Of a stretch of 64,000 nt of DNA, positions 10,754-21,792 are shown one piece after another. The translations under genes and the position numbers were made by a program. The DNA is from Phragmites australis (Eukaryota; Streptophyta; Magnoliopsida; Poales; Poaceae), in NCBI RefSeq assembly GCF_958298935.1, contig NC_084923.1, positions 34,564,501 to 34,628,500 on the forward strand. Reading direction: 5' to 3'. Under the pieces are notes generated by a model, which saw only the letters and a program-made list of their open reading frames with translations, did no database searches and was not told the DNA's origin. Each line of letters opens with the position of its first letter. Position 1 is the first letter of the stretch.

Positions 10754-11262
10754 CACTCGCCGGCCACGACATACCCCAAACGGGAAAGAAGGGGCACATG
10801 TTCCAAGACGCCACGACTGAGAAAGGCGTCATCATTTCCTCTGGGCGAAGTGACAGGGGTGGTGGAAAAACGCGGCGCGCGTCCGACCACCCGTCACTGT
10901 GGACGCCCTGGCGCCGGGCGCCGTTGAGAGGGCCCACCGGGCAGCCACAGAGGCACCCGGCGCGCCCACCCTGTCTTGTTCCTCTGCCAGGGCAGGGTGG
11001 CAGGCGGAACGCTTTGATCCTGGCAACGTTATCCCGAGATACACCAGATGATACGGGATGGGACCCGTGCAATTAATGGCCCCACGCCCCTCTGCCAAAG
11101 CATGGCAGGGACTGACACTGCGGCGGGAGCAGATGGGGATGTCAGGATGTCAGGCCGCGCGTGCCCATTAAATGCGGCCTTGGACCTCTGACTGGTTGAC
11201 ACCTCGTCGGCGGGCCCCTCGGGGGCCCTTTTGGGTCGTCGGGGCATCGGGTGCTCTTGCGC

Positions 11263-11712
11263 GAACCTTTGGGGAACCGAGTGCTCGGGGGCTGCCACGT
11301 GCAACCCCGAGCACCCTCTCCCGAGCGCCTTTGCACGAACCTTCGGGGAACCGAGTGCTCGGGGGCTGCCACGTACAGCCCCGAGCACTCTCTCCCGAGC
11401 ACTTTTGTAGAACCTTCGGGGAACCGAGCACTCGGGGACTGCCACGTGCAGCCCCGAGCACTCTCTCCCGAGCACTTCTGTACTGACCCTCGGGGAACCA
11501 GGCGCTCGGGGGCTGCCGCACGCAGCCCCCCAAGCGCTCTCTCCCGGTACTTAGCTCTTCTGACCATCGGGGGACTAGGGTACTCGGGGGCGAGCGGGCA
11601 CCTCCTCGAGCACTTTCTTCACAGTACTTGGACTCTGCGGGTCATCGGGGAATTGGGGTGCTCGGGGACCAGAGGCTGTGGCCCCGAGCACCTTCTCCCG
11701 GAACTTAGATTT
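11263..11712 (-). repeat. Six-unit minisatellite in LTR U3, each unit a hairpin
   Basis: Units start near 11263, 11337, 11410, 11485, 11562 and 11640 (spacing 73-78 bp). Each has a GGGGAA(CC/TT) lead, then GTGCTCGGGG, a short spacer, and CCCCGAGCAC, so each can fold into a 10-bp stem. Units 1 and 3 carry a G-box CACGTG in the loop (11296-11301, 11443-11448); unit 2 has CACGTA. The position within U3, upstream of the likely TATA, fits an enhancer array. Confidence 0.85.
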
Positions 11713-11811
11713 TCCTCATCCCGCAGGAGGGACCTCGCAGGATGGTGACACGTGGCGGACGGCTGGCCTGGCCTCGGGACTCAGGGACCCCCGATTCCTG
11801 ATACACCGACA

Positions 11812-12031
11812 ATTGTGGTGCCTATGACCGGTACCGGAATCAACGGAACTCTCGATTCTGCCCGCAACGACCAGAATCAGCCGTGATGGCTAGAACCGTG
11901 GCCGGTACGGGATGTAGCCACCGCTGTGCTGGTTTGCACGGCGGTTCCGGCCATTCCAGGCGGTACCGGAACGAAATTTAGAAGTGTGCTAATGATGCCA
12001 AATTTTAGCATAGCTTTCATGCTTGGCTTGG
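11812..12031. other. Unassigned sequence right of the Tat LTR
   Basis: The segment has degenerate GGTACCGGAA-type repeats (11829, 11974) and no coding signal. A 5-bp target duplication would start at 11812 (ATTGT), but its partner is outside the window. Confidence 0.4.
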
Positions 12032-12594
12032 GGTGTGTTTGGTTGGGAGGCAAAGTGGGATGGGATAGGGCCGTTCCTGTTTTTAGGATGTGATGATCAT
12101 CTTTTTTGTTTGGTTGGATTGATGGGATGAGTCTCTTTTTTTGTTTGGAGGGATGAGAACGGATGAGGATGAGAATCATCAACTAATTATATCTTTTAAT
12201 TTTAAATAATAATTATTAATAATACACTAATCAACATGCACTAACGCGTATTAATATTACTCTTACCATAATCATTACTAATTAACAATAAATATGCTAA
12301 TTAACCCTAATCATACTCTAATTAGCTCATTAATTGTCACTAATTAGTACATTAACCCTTACAAATTCTAATCTTATAGTAATATATACTAATAAGTAAT
12401 ATAAATATACTAATATCACTAATCAATTTACTAATAAATATGATTAGTAAATATGGATGACTTCGTTCCACCGATTTAAAGAGATAATTTCATCTTGCAT
12501 ATTAAAAAAATATTACTTAAGAGGAATGATCCTATCCTACTGCTCTGAAAAAAAAACCAGAATCACCCCTCCCAACCTCTGAACCAAACACACC
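12032..12594. mobile_element. MITE of about 560 bp
   Basis: The left end GGTGTGTTTGGTT matches the reverse complement of the right end AACCAAACACACC, and the next bases GGGAGG and CCTCCC also pair with a small interruption. The interior is AT-rich and has no ORF. A possible 3-bp TTG duplication flanks it. The superfamily (Harbinger-like or hAT-like) is not resolved. Confidence 0.7.
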
Positions 12595-13214
12595 TTGAAC
12601 TAAAATCAAACAGCCCTACACTTCGGATTCGAAATGGTCTTTTACAACCCATCGTCCATCAATCCAAAACCTGTCAGCAAGGAACACTCCTGCTGTCTCT
12701 TTTTGAACCAATCCATGAACAGCAGTAGAGAAATAAAAGGGAAACAGAAAAAGAAAACCGGTTGCCAGGTCAATCACGAGGCTAGGCGCTGGCGGCCGAA
12801 TCCCCCAAAACCAAAATGGAAAATAGCGCCCCCGCGTCCCCCAAAATCCCGCGCTCGCGGGGCCCCTAAAACGCTTCCCCAATCTTTCCCTCCCACCCGA
12901 CACGACCTCCACCACGGCGTCTCACTCACCCAAAACTCGAACGAATTTCCAAATCCCAGCTGCGATCGAAAGAACCCGAGTCAGATCTTCCCTCCAACCC
13001 GAGTCCTCCCAAATCCTTCGAATCCAAAAATAATGGCGGCCTCCGCTCCCTCCCATTCCCCCATCCCGCCCCGCTACATAACCGCATCCCCGCACTCCTG
13101 CCCCAATCCTCCTCTGCCTCCGGCTCTCCGCCTCCACCGCTCCGGCGCCAGGCTACCGCCCCTGCCCCCGCCGCCGCGCTAGGAGAGTCGGAGTAGGAGC
13201 AGCCGCCGCCATCC
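12595..13214 (+). promoter_or_regulatory. Upstream region of the A3 cyclin gene
   Basis: The region separates a MITE from the cyclin ATG and becomes GC-rich after 12780. TCCCGC cores resembling E2F sites occur at 12847-12852 and 13064-13069, and a weak TATA-like TACATAA lies at 13075-13081. E2F control would fit an S-phase cyclin, but these short matches are not proof. The MITE ends about 620 bp before the ATG. Confidence 0.35.
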
Positions 13215-15063
13215 ATGGCCGACAAGGAGAACGCCGCCGCCTGCGCCGCCCCGCCGCGCCTCACCCGCGCAGCCGCCAAGCGGGCCGCCGTCGTCACTGC
13301 CGTTGCCGTCGCTGCCAAGCGCAAGCGCATCGCGCTCACCGAACTCCCCACGCTCTCTAACGCCGTGCTCTGCGCGCATGACGACGACGACGACAAGCCC
13401 AAGAAGAAGCCCCTCACCGCCGCCGAGCCCAAGAAGACCGCGCCCGCGCCCAAGCCGGCGCCTCCCGCCGCCGCCGGTGTTGGGGAGGAGGATGAGGGGG
13501 ACCCGCAGCTCTGCGCGCCCTACGCATCCGACATCTACTCCTACCTGCGCTCCATGGAGGTACGCACGCCACGCGCATCTCAGCTTCCTTCTCTCCCCCT
13601 CTCTCTGTTCGCCGCAATGCCATCGCAAGATCCATCCTAACGCGGAGGTGCGCGCTTGCAGAAGCAGGCGAAGAGGCGGCCGGCGGAGGACTACATCGCA
13701 GCGGTGCAGGTCGACGTCACGGCCAACATGCGCGCCATCCTCGTCGACTGGCTCGTCGAGGTCGCCGAGGAGTACAAGCTCGTCTCCGACACGCTCTATC
13801 TCACAGTCTCCTACATCGACCGCTTCCTCTCCGCCAACGCACTCAACCGCCAGAAGCTGCAGCTCCTCGGCGTCTCCGCCATGCTCATCGCCTCGTAAGC
13901 ATCCGTTACCACGCACATTGCTGTGTCGACTGATGTTCGATTAGTTCAAGAATCGAGTTTCAATTCTGATGGTTGGGTGGAATCGATGCAGGAAGTACGA
14001 GGAGATCAGCCCACCGAATGTGGAGGACTTCTGCTACATCACCGACAACACCTACACCAAGCAGGAGGTGTGTTCCCAACTTCACATCCCTGTATACTTT
14101 GAATGCGATTTGTGTTTGGATCCTGCCAGTGGTTGATTCTGAGTTGGCAATTGACTTGTTACTTCTTGGTGCTTGTGGATCCATAGGTTGTTAAGATGGA
14201 GAGTGACATACTGAATCTTCTCAAGTTTGAGATGGGCAATCCTACCACCAAGACGTTTCTAAGGTAGATCACAAACCAAATTAATCTGAAAAAAATGTTG
14301 TCCCCATCCTTGTTTTTCAGCATTATTCTGTTGCTAAATGTTTTGTGGCCTCTCTATTTCCTTGTCTGTCCTTAGGATGTTCATCAGATCTGCCCAAGAA
14401 GATAATAAGAAGGTAATAACACATTAGCACACCTTTCATATTTGTTACATCTGAAACTTGAATTCTGCTGGCATTCGAAAGCCTTCTTATTACTTTGTCT
14501 GATCCATTATGTTGTGATGCATATTGCAGTATCTTAGCCTATCGTTAGAGTTCCTGGGGAGCTACCTTTCTGAGCTGAGCTTGTTGGACTACGGCTTGCT
14601 TCGGTTCTTGCCATCACTTGTTGCAGCTTCGGTGGTGTTTGTTGCAAGGCTGACCCTTGATCCACACACCTATCCGTGGGTATGATATCGATCCACTCAA
14701 TCCAAATATTGCTTTGAGTCATGTGCTATGAAATGGCAACTCATTTTGTTCTGTGTGGTTGCAGAGCAAGAAGTTGCAAACACTGACTGGTTACAAGCCA
14801 TCTGAGCTGAAGGACTGTGTTACTGCCATACATGAGTTGCAGCTCAACCGGAAAGGTTCATCAACAATGGTGATCCGGGACAAATACAAGCAACACAGGG
14901 TAAGCATGTGTCTTGACAGCCACACATGGTTTTCCTGTCAGATCGTTTGCATGATTCTAGTGTCTTAACTGTGCAATAATCTCTTGAACAGTTCAAGGGT
15001 GTATCAGCATTGCTACCTCCTGTTGAGATTCCTGCATCATACTTCAAGAACCTGAAGGAGTAG
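13215..15063 (+). CDS. CYCA3: A3-type cyclin, eight exons, 374 residues
   Basis: The exons are 13215-13559, 13662-13894, 13992-14067, 14187-14263, 14376-14412, 14530-14679, 14765-14899 and 14992-15063. All introns are GT-AG, phases agree at every junction, and the sum is 375 codons with TAG. The short N-terminus begins MADKENAA and is Ala/Lys-rich. The cyclin N box carries [18 protein letters not shown] and [13 protein letters not shown] (about residues 138-170). The C-terminal cyclin fold ends in [14 protein letters not shown]. This organisation and wording match plant A3 cyclins, which bind CDKA and act around G1/S and S phase in the nucleus. The ATG context ATCCATGG is good and no frame defect is seen. 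The exact A3 paralogue (A3-1 or A3-2 type) is not settled. Confidence 0.95.
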
Positions 15064-16239
15064 GTGTTCCTGGATAATTTACTATTGCCAACACTCTTTG
15101 AGCTTTCCTCAAGCAAGATGCACAGTGGCTAAGGTCGATAAGTGACTTGTCAGTCCAGTTAGGGTACTGAGAGGTTCTTGGATGCCGCATCTAGGCTCGA
15201 GTGGGAGCATTCAGAGTTGATTTATTCGAAGTTGAAGCTCGGTAGGAGGCTAGTCATGTCCAATCTTGTACCTGTGTATCATAATCATACATTACAATCT
15301 GATGCCTTCATTTGTTGGGGCACAATCCTAAAATTTCATGTACTGGTCTTTGCACCCTTTTTATTGCTTATTTTCCCCATACAGTTTGCACACTAGTCCA
15401 GAACAAAAAAGTTTTGTTGGGCAGTTTTAGATCGGTGGGTAGACTGAGGAATGTATTTAGATCTTGGTAACACGCATCCCACATGCAGGTAGTATGTCCA
15501 GTCTTGGTAAACTTGGAATATTTGTGAATGATCATTTCTATCACAGTGCACACCTTTACTGTTGTTACTGGAAAAATTGGCCACATCTGAAGGTCTGAAT
15601 TATGATTGTCTTACTTGAAACAAACAGGCATGGCGCCTTGTTCATGAGAGCATTTGCAATTCTTCAATTTGTTAGTTTACTTTGGTATACTGAATGTGAA
15701 TTTTGAATTGCTGTGCATATGTGATCTGGGTGATAGAGCAGAGCTACACTGTAACAATAATGTTTGCTTGTATGCTCTGGCCTGATTGTTGCAGCTTTTG
15801 TCACTACGTTGCCTTATCAAGCGGCTATTAACATATTACATGATTGGAAGTTTTGATGATGAAATTGCTTGATAAAACTGACAATTGCCATATTCCAGTG
15901 GCTCTTTGTCAATTAATTCCATTTCTTTCAACCATTTGTGTAGGCATTGTGTATCAAAGAAAAGCATTGTGTATCGGAGAAAAGTACAACATATCCACTT
16001 CACTGAACAACGAAGTCAATAGTTTAGTTCGCATAGTTTGCCCTGATTGTATACTCATCTCTCTGAATGCTACCAATACGCTGTGTTGCTAAGGGCAATT
16101 GGTGTGAATATGTTGCTTCAAAAACCCAATGTGACATCGATTTGCAAATAAAACAAAACTTTCTAAATGCCATCTATTTCACACTGGATGGAGTACCATT
16201 AGCAAGTTCTTTTATCGTGACTTCCGTGGCACAGGATAC
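15064..16239 (+). other. 3' UTR and downstream spacer of the cyclin gene
   Basis: T-rich sequence follows the stop; the first 300-350 bases probably hold the 3' UTR. No canonical AATAAA was identified with confidence. No gene or clear repeat is seen in the rest. Confidence 0.4.
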
Positions 16240-16490
16240 AACCAAGGTTCACAAATTTGTCTAAAACCGCTTGAAATTTGCAGTTTTTGACAAATTCGGT
16301 TCGCACCGCATTCAAAATGCGACTGTATTTTGGTCTGATTCAAATTCAAAATACAAAAAAAATTCGAAAATTTGACAAAATTCATCTAGTTTATACTGAA
16401 TTTCACCGAATTCATATCAATATTCATGAATTTCGGAGAATTTGCTGGCCACCGCATTTCGGTAGCTAAACAAATTCGTGAACCCTGGTT
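16240..16490. mobile_element. MITE of about 250 bp with 20-bp inverted ends
   Basis: The left end AACCAAGGTTCACAAATTTG pairs with the right end CAAATTCGTGAACCCTGGTT. The interior is rich in AATTC/GAATT-type motifs and has no ORF. A TACAAC repeat overlapping both borders (16237-16242 and 16490-16495) may be the target duplication. The superfamily is unclear. Confidence 0.65.
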
Positions 16491-16664
16491 ACAACGTGAG
16501 CTAACTTGTCACTTTGTTTCATCCAAGTTGATCTTCAGAGATCCTTATCGTAGTGGCTTCCTTGATTCATGCTTCGGCTTATTCTTTCACTTCGTTTCGT
16601 ATGCCACCAGTTCCATGGCAGGATCGGGACTTTGTGCTGGGTATCAACCGGAAGCCATCCGGAT

Positions 16665-16824
16665 CAGTGTGGTTGTGGTGCGCCATGCCAAATGATCCTA
16701 ATAGCAAGCTGCTATAATAGGTCATCCTCATAAAAAAATAAATTTAATATCATTATAAACACGTGTCTCACATTTTAGATACAAATACTACATTTAATCT
16801 TAGCCAAGAGGCCGAGAAAGGTAC
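16665..16824 (-). pseudogene. U2 snRNA pseudogene
   Basis: From 16824 leftward the minus strand reads like plant U2: ACCTTTCTCGGCC, then TTGGCTAAGAT, then the branch-site recognition stretch TGTAGTAT, then a GATATTAAATTTATTTTTTT stretch containing the Sm-site region, and GCAGCTTGCTAT matching the stem-loop near the 3' end. The stem-loop IIb region is shortened and many C-to-T and G-to-A changes are present. I see no USE motif at the usual upstream distance. U2 is about 196 nt in plants and the last part here is too diverged to place, so the 3' limit is approximate. This looks like a dead copy, not a transcribed gene. Confidence 0.8.
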
Positions 16825-17292
16825 GCCAGGCGCGATGCTCCTTTTGTATGCCCCTCGCCAGCTCCGTCCCTGCTGGCCCCATGATCCCCAGTCCCCACGG
16901 TGGTACTAATGCTCGATCTGAAACTAATTTTAATGGCATTCTGCAGGCTGTAAGCAAAATTAGGCCACATTGTCATGTTGGGCTTTGAAACATGCCCATT
17001 AAGCTGCCCATGGCTTCAAGCACGGCCCAACGAACCACAAGGACCTACGTATATGCATGACACAAATCACGAGGCCGGATCGAGTGGCCATCCTGTACTC
17101 ATGTCTCCCTTGACTTGGAGCCTATCGACTTGATCGAGTGTGCAACAGTGTAGTTGCATGCGTCTGAATTTTCATATGTAGGCAGCTCTGCTCTCAAAAA
17201 GCGCGAATGCTTTCAGCCCTATTTATCTAGTGGAGGTTAATTAAACTCCCACCCATGCAGAGCTGCTTGATTGTAGCTAGACCACGTTAAAT
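16825..17292. other. Intergenic, nothing recognised
   Basis: Mixed-composition sequence without an ORF, an inverted repeat or an RNA gene that I can support. Confidence 0.4.
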
Positions 17293-17913
17293 TAAGGGAT
17301 AATTCCTTATATGGTATTGTCATAAACCTTTATATCTAATCTACCAGATAAAACTCATATTCTTTGAATGCCACCGATCTTAATTTATAATCCCCTGCAT
17401 GCCATTTCCGTTAACTTTGGTAGTTACAGGGATGGAAAAGGACACTTTTACCCTTATATTTAAAAATAGGTTTAACCTTTAAAAACTCATAAGTAATTAT
17501 AGAGAGCTTAGAAAAATGTGAAACTTAATTTGTTGTACTCCTTATCATATGTACTTTGCAGTGTATATGCATGCATGCATGAATTCCTCACTGTTAATGT
17601 TAAGATGGTTAAATTGTGCTCGTTTTGGGCATAAATAGAGTTAGAGAAGTGCAAAATTGGCAAAACCAATTTTGTTAGTCTTGTCTCTTCCTATGATATC
17701 CACAAAAAAAAATATTAGGGGAAAGAACGAATAGCACCATAAAGATTACACATGTACATGATGTTACAAACTAAGGGCACGCATCGGTATTTCAATGTTT
17801 GATTGATGGTCAAAGGTAACAAATCTAATGGGAGTGACATATAAGGGATTATAATTTAAGATCGGATCAAGGATAAATGTTTATGATAGTGGTATATAAG
17901 GGATTATCCCTTA
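17293..17913. mobile_element. Foldback element of about 620 bp
   Basis: The left arm starts TAAGGGATAATTCCTTATAT and the right arm ends in its near complement (ATATAAGGGATTATCCCTTA). Pairing continues inward: CATAAAC against GTTTATG, and ACCGATCTTAATTTATAATC against GATTATAATTTAAGATCGG. The arms therefore reach roughly 130 bp. TA dinucleotides border the shared ends. No ORF is present, so it is non-autonomous. Confidence 0.75.
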
Positions 17914-17934
17914 GATTAATGCCTTAATGGGGTG

Positions 17935-18135
17935 TTTGGTTGGAGGGAATTCACGGAAGAGAATAAGAGTTTAGAGGTGGGACCCATAAAATCTCTTGAT
18001 TGGAAGGTGGACATGTGAATTTTAATGAGATAAGGAGTTGACAGAAGAGAATGAGAGTTTATAGGTGTGGCCCTTAAAACTCTTGATTGAAAGGTGGGCA
18101 TGAGAATTTCAATGGGATAATAAAGGGAATTTGAG
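17935..18135. repeat. 88-bp direct tandem repeat, MITE-like
   Basis: The block starting GAAGAGAATAAGAGTTTA at 17956 recurs at 18044 as GAAGAGAATGAGAGTTTA. It is preceded by GGGGTGTTTGGTTGGAGGGA, an end typical of grass MITEs, but I could not find a convincing partner end. Confidence 0.5.
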
Positions 18136-18384
18136 AGGGCAACTCCTGCCATTTTAAACCTAGGGGAGGAGTGATAATTGGATGAGAATTGTTTTGCTAG
18201 TGAAAGATGGATGTATCTTTACCGTTTATCGCTACTTATGTTACAATTTCAATTGCATATTTAAAGTTTTCGATTAAGAAATCTACCAAATTATGCTTCA
18301 AAAAAAGAAATCTACCAAATTACCAAGTCCCCGTGGGTCAGAAGGTCCAACCATGAGTTGACTTCTAGTATCATCATTTAGGGC

Positions 18385-19590
18385 ATGATTGTTTTTTATT
18401 ATGATTCTAACAATCCAGATTATGATTCTCACAATCTAGAATCTAGATTGTTAGAATCTGTATTTTACAATCTAAAACAAACAACATCAGATTATTATAA
18501 TCTCTCTTCTCTCCCCCCCTCCCCTACAGACTCCCTCTCCATGCAGCATCACTGTCACCATCGATTGCCATGACTCAGGCCATATCTTTTAATGCCGACA
18601 TCCTCATTGTACTCCTCTACAACTCCCATACCGATTTCACTCACCAGATTTCCGCACCACCGCTCATCTCTACACGACTGGAACGCCCATCTTCTCCCCC
18701 CAACACCAATGGGTGTGACGGGATCCCGCATCTGACGTAGCAAGCATGGATCTTGCATCAGATGCAACCTGGTAGGGAGGAGAGGGCAACAAGGAGAACT
18801 CTCCAAGTGGATCTTGGCGGATGGCGGCCAGTGGAGCAGCGTCGGCAATGGCAATGGCGGCCAGTGGCGCCTAGCTTCGACAACAACGGCACCAGAGAGC
18901 AGAAGAAGGAAAGATGGCATGCGAGAGAGCAGGGAGAGAGAGCGAATGGAGTGAGGAAGACGTGCGCGATGGTCTAGAGCAGTCGGTCTATGGTGAGCAT
19001 CTCCATGGTGGTTGGCGCAGCACAACAACGGGGAAAACAGCGACTGCGTCATGGCTAGCTACGGATCCATGACATGAAGTGGTCAAGGAGGTGTGCAAGG
19101 AGGATAAGAAGACGTGCACGATGGAATTTAGCTCAAAGCTCACCATATAGGGAGGATTTAGCGATGTAGATGGAGTGAGCTCAGCTGCGGAGTTGAGGAA
19201 GAAGGGCCTCGATCTCGGTCCCCATGACAAGGGAGAGGGAGCTAAGGCCGGGGATGGAACGAGAAACTCCCAGTGACCCATCCTACGTCAGCCTGACGAC
19301 GGAGAGTGGCTGTAGATAACAGCGGGTTCGACCTCTATTATGGCGGCTCGACCGAGTGGCAACAAGAGCGAAGAGAGAGAGAGAGCATGGAGAGAGCGAA
19401 GGGAGAAAAAAAGAGAAACATTATGTTTATAATGGCAATAGTGGGTAAATATGTGCCATAATCCACAATTAACAATCCAGAGGTAGCCTTTCCTTGGATT
19501 ATAGATTATGACATAATCTGCCTTCAGATTATGGAATCTGGATTATAGAATCGACCTGTTTGTTTTCGATTCTGATTTAAAGTCAAAATC
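18385..19590. mobile_element. Non-autonomous DNA element of about 1.2 kb with degenerate inverted ends
   Basis: The left end has ATGATTGTTTTTTATTATG followed by GATTCT and AATCCAGATTATGATTCT. The right end has the inverse pattern: AGATTATGGAATCTGGATT, AGAATCGACCTGTTTGTTTT and CGATTCTG. The interior is GA-rich and lacks a transposase. Exact borders and target duplication are not resolved. Confidence 0.45.
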
Positions 19591-19816
19591 TTGATTTTAA
19601 GAGTGGTATAGCGCGTGAAACAAGTCATACGTTTAGCTCTATATCGCTAGTTCTGGTAGGGTCTCTAATAGGGAAGTCCTTTCCTTCTTTTCCCTCTTAT
19701 AAAGATGTGATCCCCTTGCCCCTTTGCTTAAAGATTCGATTCTCGGCCTTCATAATAAAAAAACAAACATACCCTTAATCACTATTTGGGTTTGCATTCA
19801 TAGTTCAAAGGGGAGA

Positions 19817-20244
19817 TTAGGGAAATGTCATCGCAAAAGAGCTTGAGTTGGAGAATACCATCACAAAAGTCATGGGTTGGGAAATGACATTGGAAATGGG
19901 ACAGGTACTGGAAAACAATAACGTCATTCAGTTTGCCATCCAAGAGGTTCGTTAGGGCTTGAAAATGTGTGAGGAAACAAATGAATTGGCCATTCCGCCC
20001 ATGCCCTTCACTCCAAAACCTGAGATAGCCTTGACCGCACACCAGCGGCTTCAGTCACCTTGGCGGTAGGGTTCGGTGATGAAGAGGACGATGGTGCACA
20101 CACAAACTCAGAGCAGGGGAAGTAGGAAGGAGGAAGGTGGCGACCAATGGAGAAGCTCACGTTGACCTTCCACAGTGGATCCAAGGCGGCAGAGGCTAGG
20201 AGCTGCGACTGCTACTCTCGGTATTGCTCGGAGAGAGAGGGAGG

Positions 20245-20314
<70 letters not shown>

Positions 20315-20812
20315 GATGGAGGGGTTTTGCCCGACCGTTCTTGATGCGCAGTTGCGGCATAGACGAGGAGAGGCAGGGCACAGAAAGGAGCGGGAGACAA
20401 AGATGGATGACACTAGACACGTCAGTGGCTAGACAGGAAGCCATGGCCACGTGGCACGACGGTTCTGCGCGCGGTCGGAAGGAGGAAGTACACAAGAGAG
20501 AGAGAGGAGAGAATGAGAGTGGGACCCACCAGGAATAGTACACCGATGAGGTGAGAAAGGAGGTGAACCAACTCCACATATATAGGAGAGAAAGGGATAA
20601 ATTTTCCCTTAGTTTGCCGCCCAGCCAACTGACCGAATGCTGCCAAGAGCTCGTCTTTTCATGCCACCAACGGACCTCTTGGATGGCAAACTGGACGGCA
20701 AACTAAACGGCATTATTGTTTACCTGTCCCGTTTGCAATGACATTTCCCAACCCTCTACTTTTTCGATGGTATTCTCCAACTTGAGCTCTTTTGCGATGG
20801 CATTTCCCTAAT
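19817..20812. mobile_element. Long-TIR element of about 1.0 kb
   Basis: The left arm from 19817 (TTAGGGAAATGTCATCGCAA...) pairs with the right arm ending 20812 over about 130 bp. Landmarks are AGAGCTTGAGTTGGAGAATA, GGGTTGGGAAATGACATT, GGGACAGGTA, AACAATAA and TTTGCCATCCAAGAGGTT on both arms. The interior holds a (GA)n tract and no transposase ORF. Very long TIRs suggest a Mutator-like or foldback MITE; the target duplication is unclear. Confidence 0.8.
20249..20311 (+). repeat. (GA)n microsatellite, about 31 units
   Basis: An uninterrupted GA dinucleotide tract of about 63 bp in the interior of the long-TIR element. It creates false Ser-Leu and Arg-Glu ORFs on both strands. Confidence 0.97.
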
Positions 20813-21792
20813 TAGTATATGCTTTTCTAAAAAGGAAAAACTAGAGGACAAGTTCTTTTCCGGTACAGAAAGCAGAAGGCAACCTTCTCGAAATGGATAC
20901 TTGATATTTTCTGCGGTTGAAAAAGATGCATCAGGTTCTTTTTCTTTCATAAAAATGTCTGAACATTGCATAATCTTTTGCAGTGTTCGGAGGTGCTAAA
21001 TTCTTTTGGTATAATAGCTAATAACAGTGAACTAGGTTGTTTTTCTGCTGATGTTTCTCTATCTTATCATCTTTGTGCTGAGTGGAATGCAGATTGGCAC
21101 CTGCAACTGCAACTTGCTGAACGGGAATAGCTGACTACTGCATTTTCCAGGTCAGGGTTGCCGGGACAAATTCATATTTCAAATGCAGTTAATATTTTGT
21201 GAAGTAAACTTTATTCCTACCAACAAGTCCTTGATACATCGACCTGCGAAGTTTCTTTTCCTATCTAATTCGGTTGTCCTTTTCATATATTTCTTTGGCT
21301 AAGTGTACTGTGGTTTTAAAAAATATTCTCCAAATTTCTTTCCTTCCTAGTAGTATAGTAATATTGTGCTCCTTGCTTTTGGCCGAAAGCTCTTGTACAT
21401 TAACAAGACATGATAATGCATAATGAACTCTTTCTCCTGTGATCCTCTATGATGGCAGAATCTAGCACATGATCATCCAAGATTCATAGCTAAGAAACAG
21501 TATTTCTTTCAGCATACTCGAAATAGGTTTCACATTAACTCTAAAAAATGGGTTTCACATCTGAAGAAAGGAACATACTCTTCAGAAAACTATTGCCGGC
21601 ATTGGCGATGATATCTGAAGAAGCAGACTTCAGACTTACTGATTGACTGATCTTCCGATCATTTCGTGAAATATTCGTTATTTAGAAGGTAGCACAAGCT
21701 CGAGGAATTAAACACTTCATAATTAATTATATCCTGTTGAATTAATTAAAATCAAAGTACAGGTCTCTAGCTAGCTCTACGTCTAAGATCTT
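20813..21792. other. Intergenic, nothing recognised
   Basis: AT-rich sequence between the long-TIR element and the zinc-finger gene. The part nearest 21792 should contain that gene's 3' UTR. No other feature could be supported. Confidence 0.4.

Larger units (their letters stand above)
1..11811 (-). mobile_element. Ty3/gypsy LTR retrotransposon, Tat lineage, 3' end outside the window
   Basis: Read on the minus strand, the element has a 5' LTR (10313-11811), a primer-binding site, gag, aspartic protease, reverse transcriptase, a first RNase H, a second RNase H with its own DEDD residues, and integrase ending at 4291. It continues through a 1.7 kb non-coding region and an opposite-strand ORF, so over 11.8 kb is visible and the 3' LTR lies left of base 1. 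A second RNase H and a long 3' region with tandem repeats or extra ORFs are known hallmarks of the Tat/Ogre/Retand group. Stops in gag, RT and integrase and frame changes between domains show that it is inactive. The assignment rests on motifs read by eye; the family name within Tat is not determined. Confidence 0.9.
10313..11811 (-). repeat. 5' LTR of the Tat element (1499 bp)
   Basis: The plus strand begins TGTCGG at 10313 and ends CCGACA at 11811, a perfect 6-bp terminal inverted repeat of the TG...CA type. On the element's own strand U3 is at the right. A primer-binding site lies directly inside at 10293-10310. The partner LTR is outside the window, so the target duplication and LTR divergence cannot be checked. 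Confidence 0.88.

Noticed and set aside
11263..11712. CRISPR-like array
   Set aside because: Regular spacing, but the whole 73-78 bp unit is repeated, including the would-be spacers; it is an LTR minisatellite in a plant genome.
20108..20579. Ser-Leu and Arg-Glu repeat ORFs
   Set aside because: Produced by the (GA)n microsatellite.
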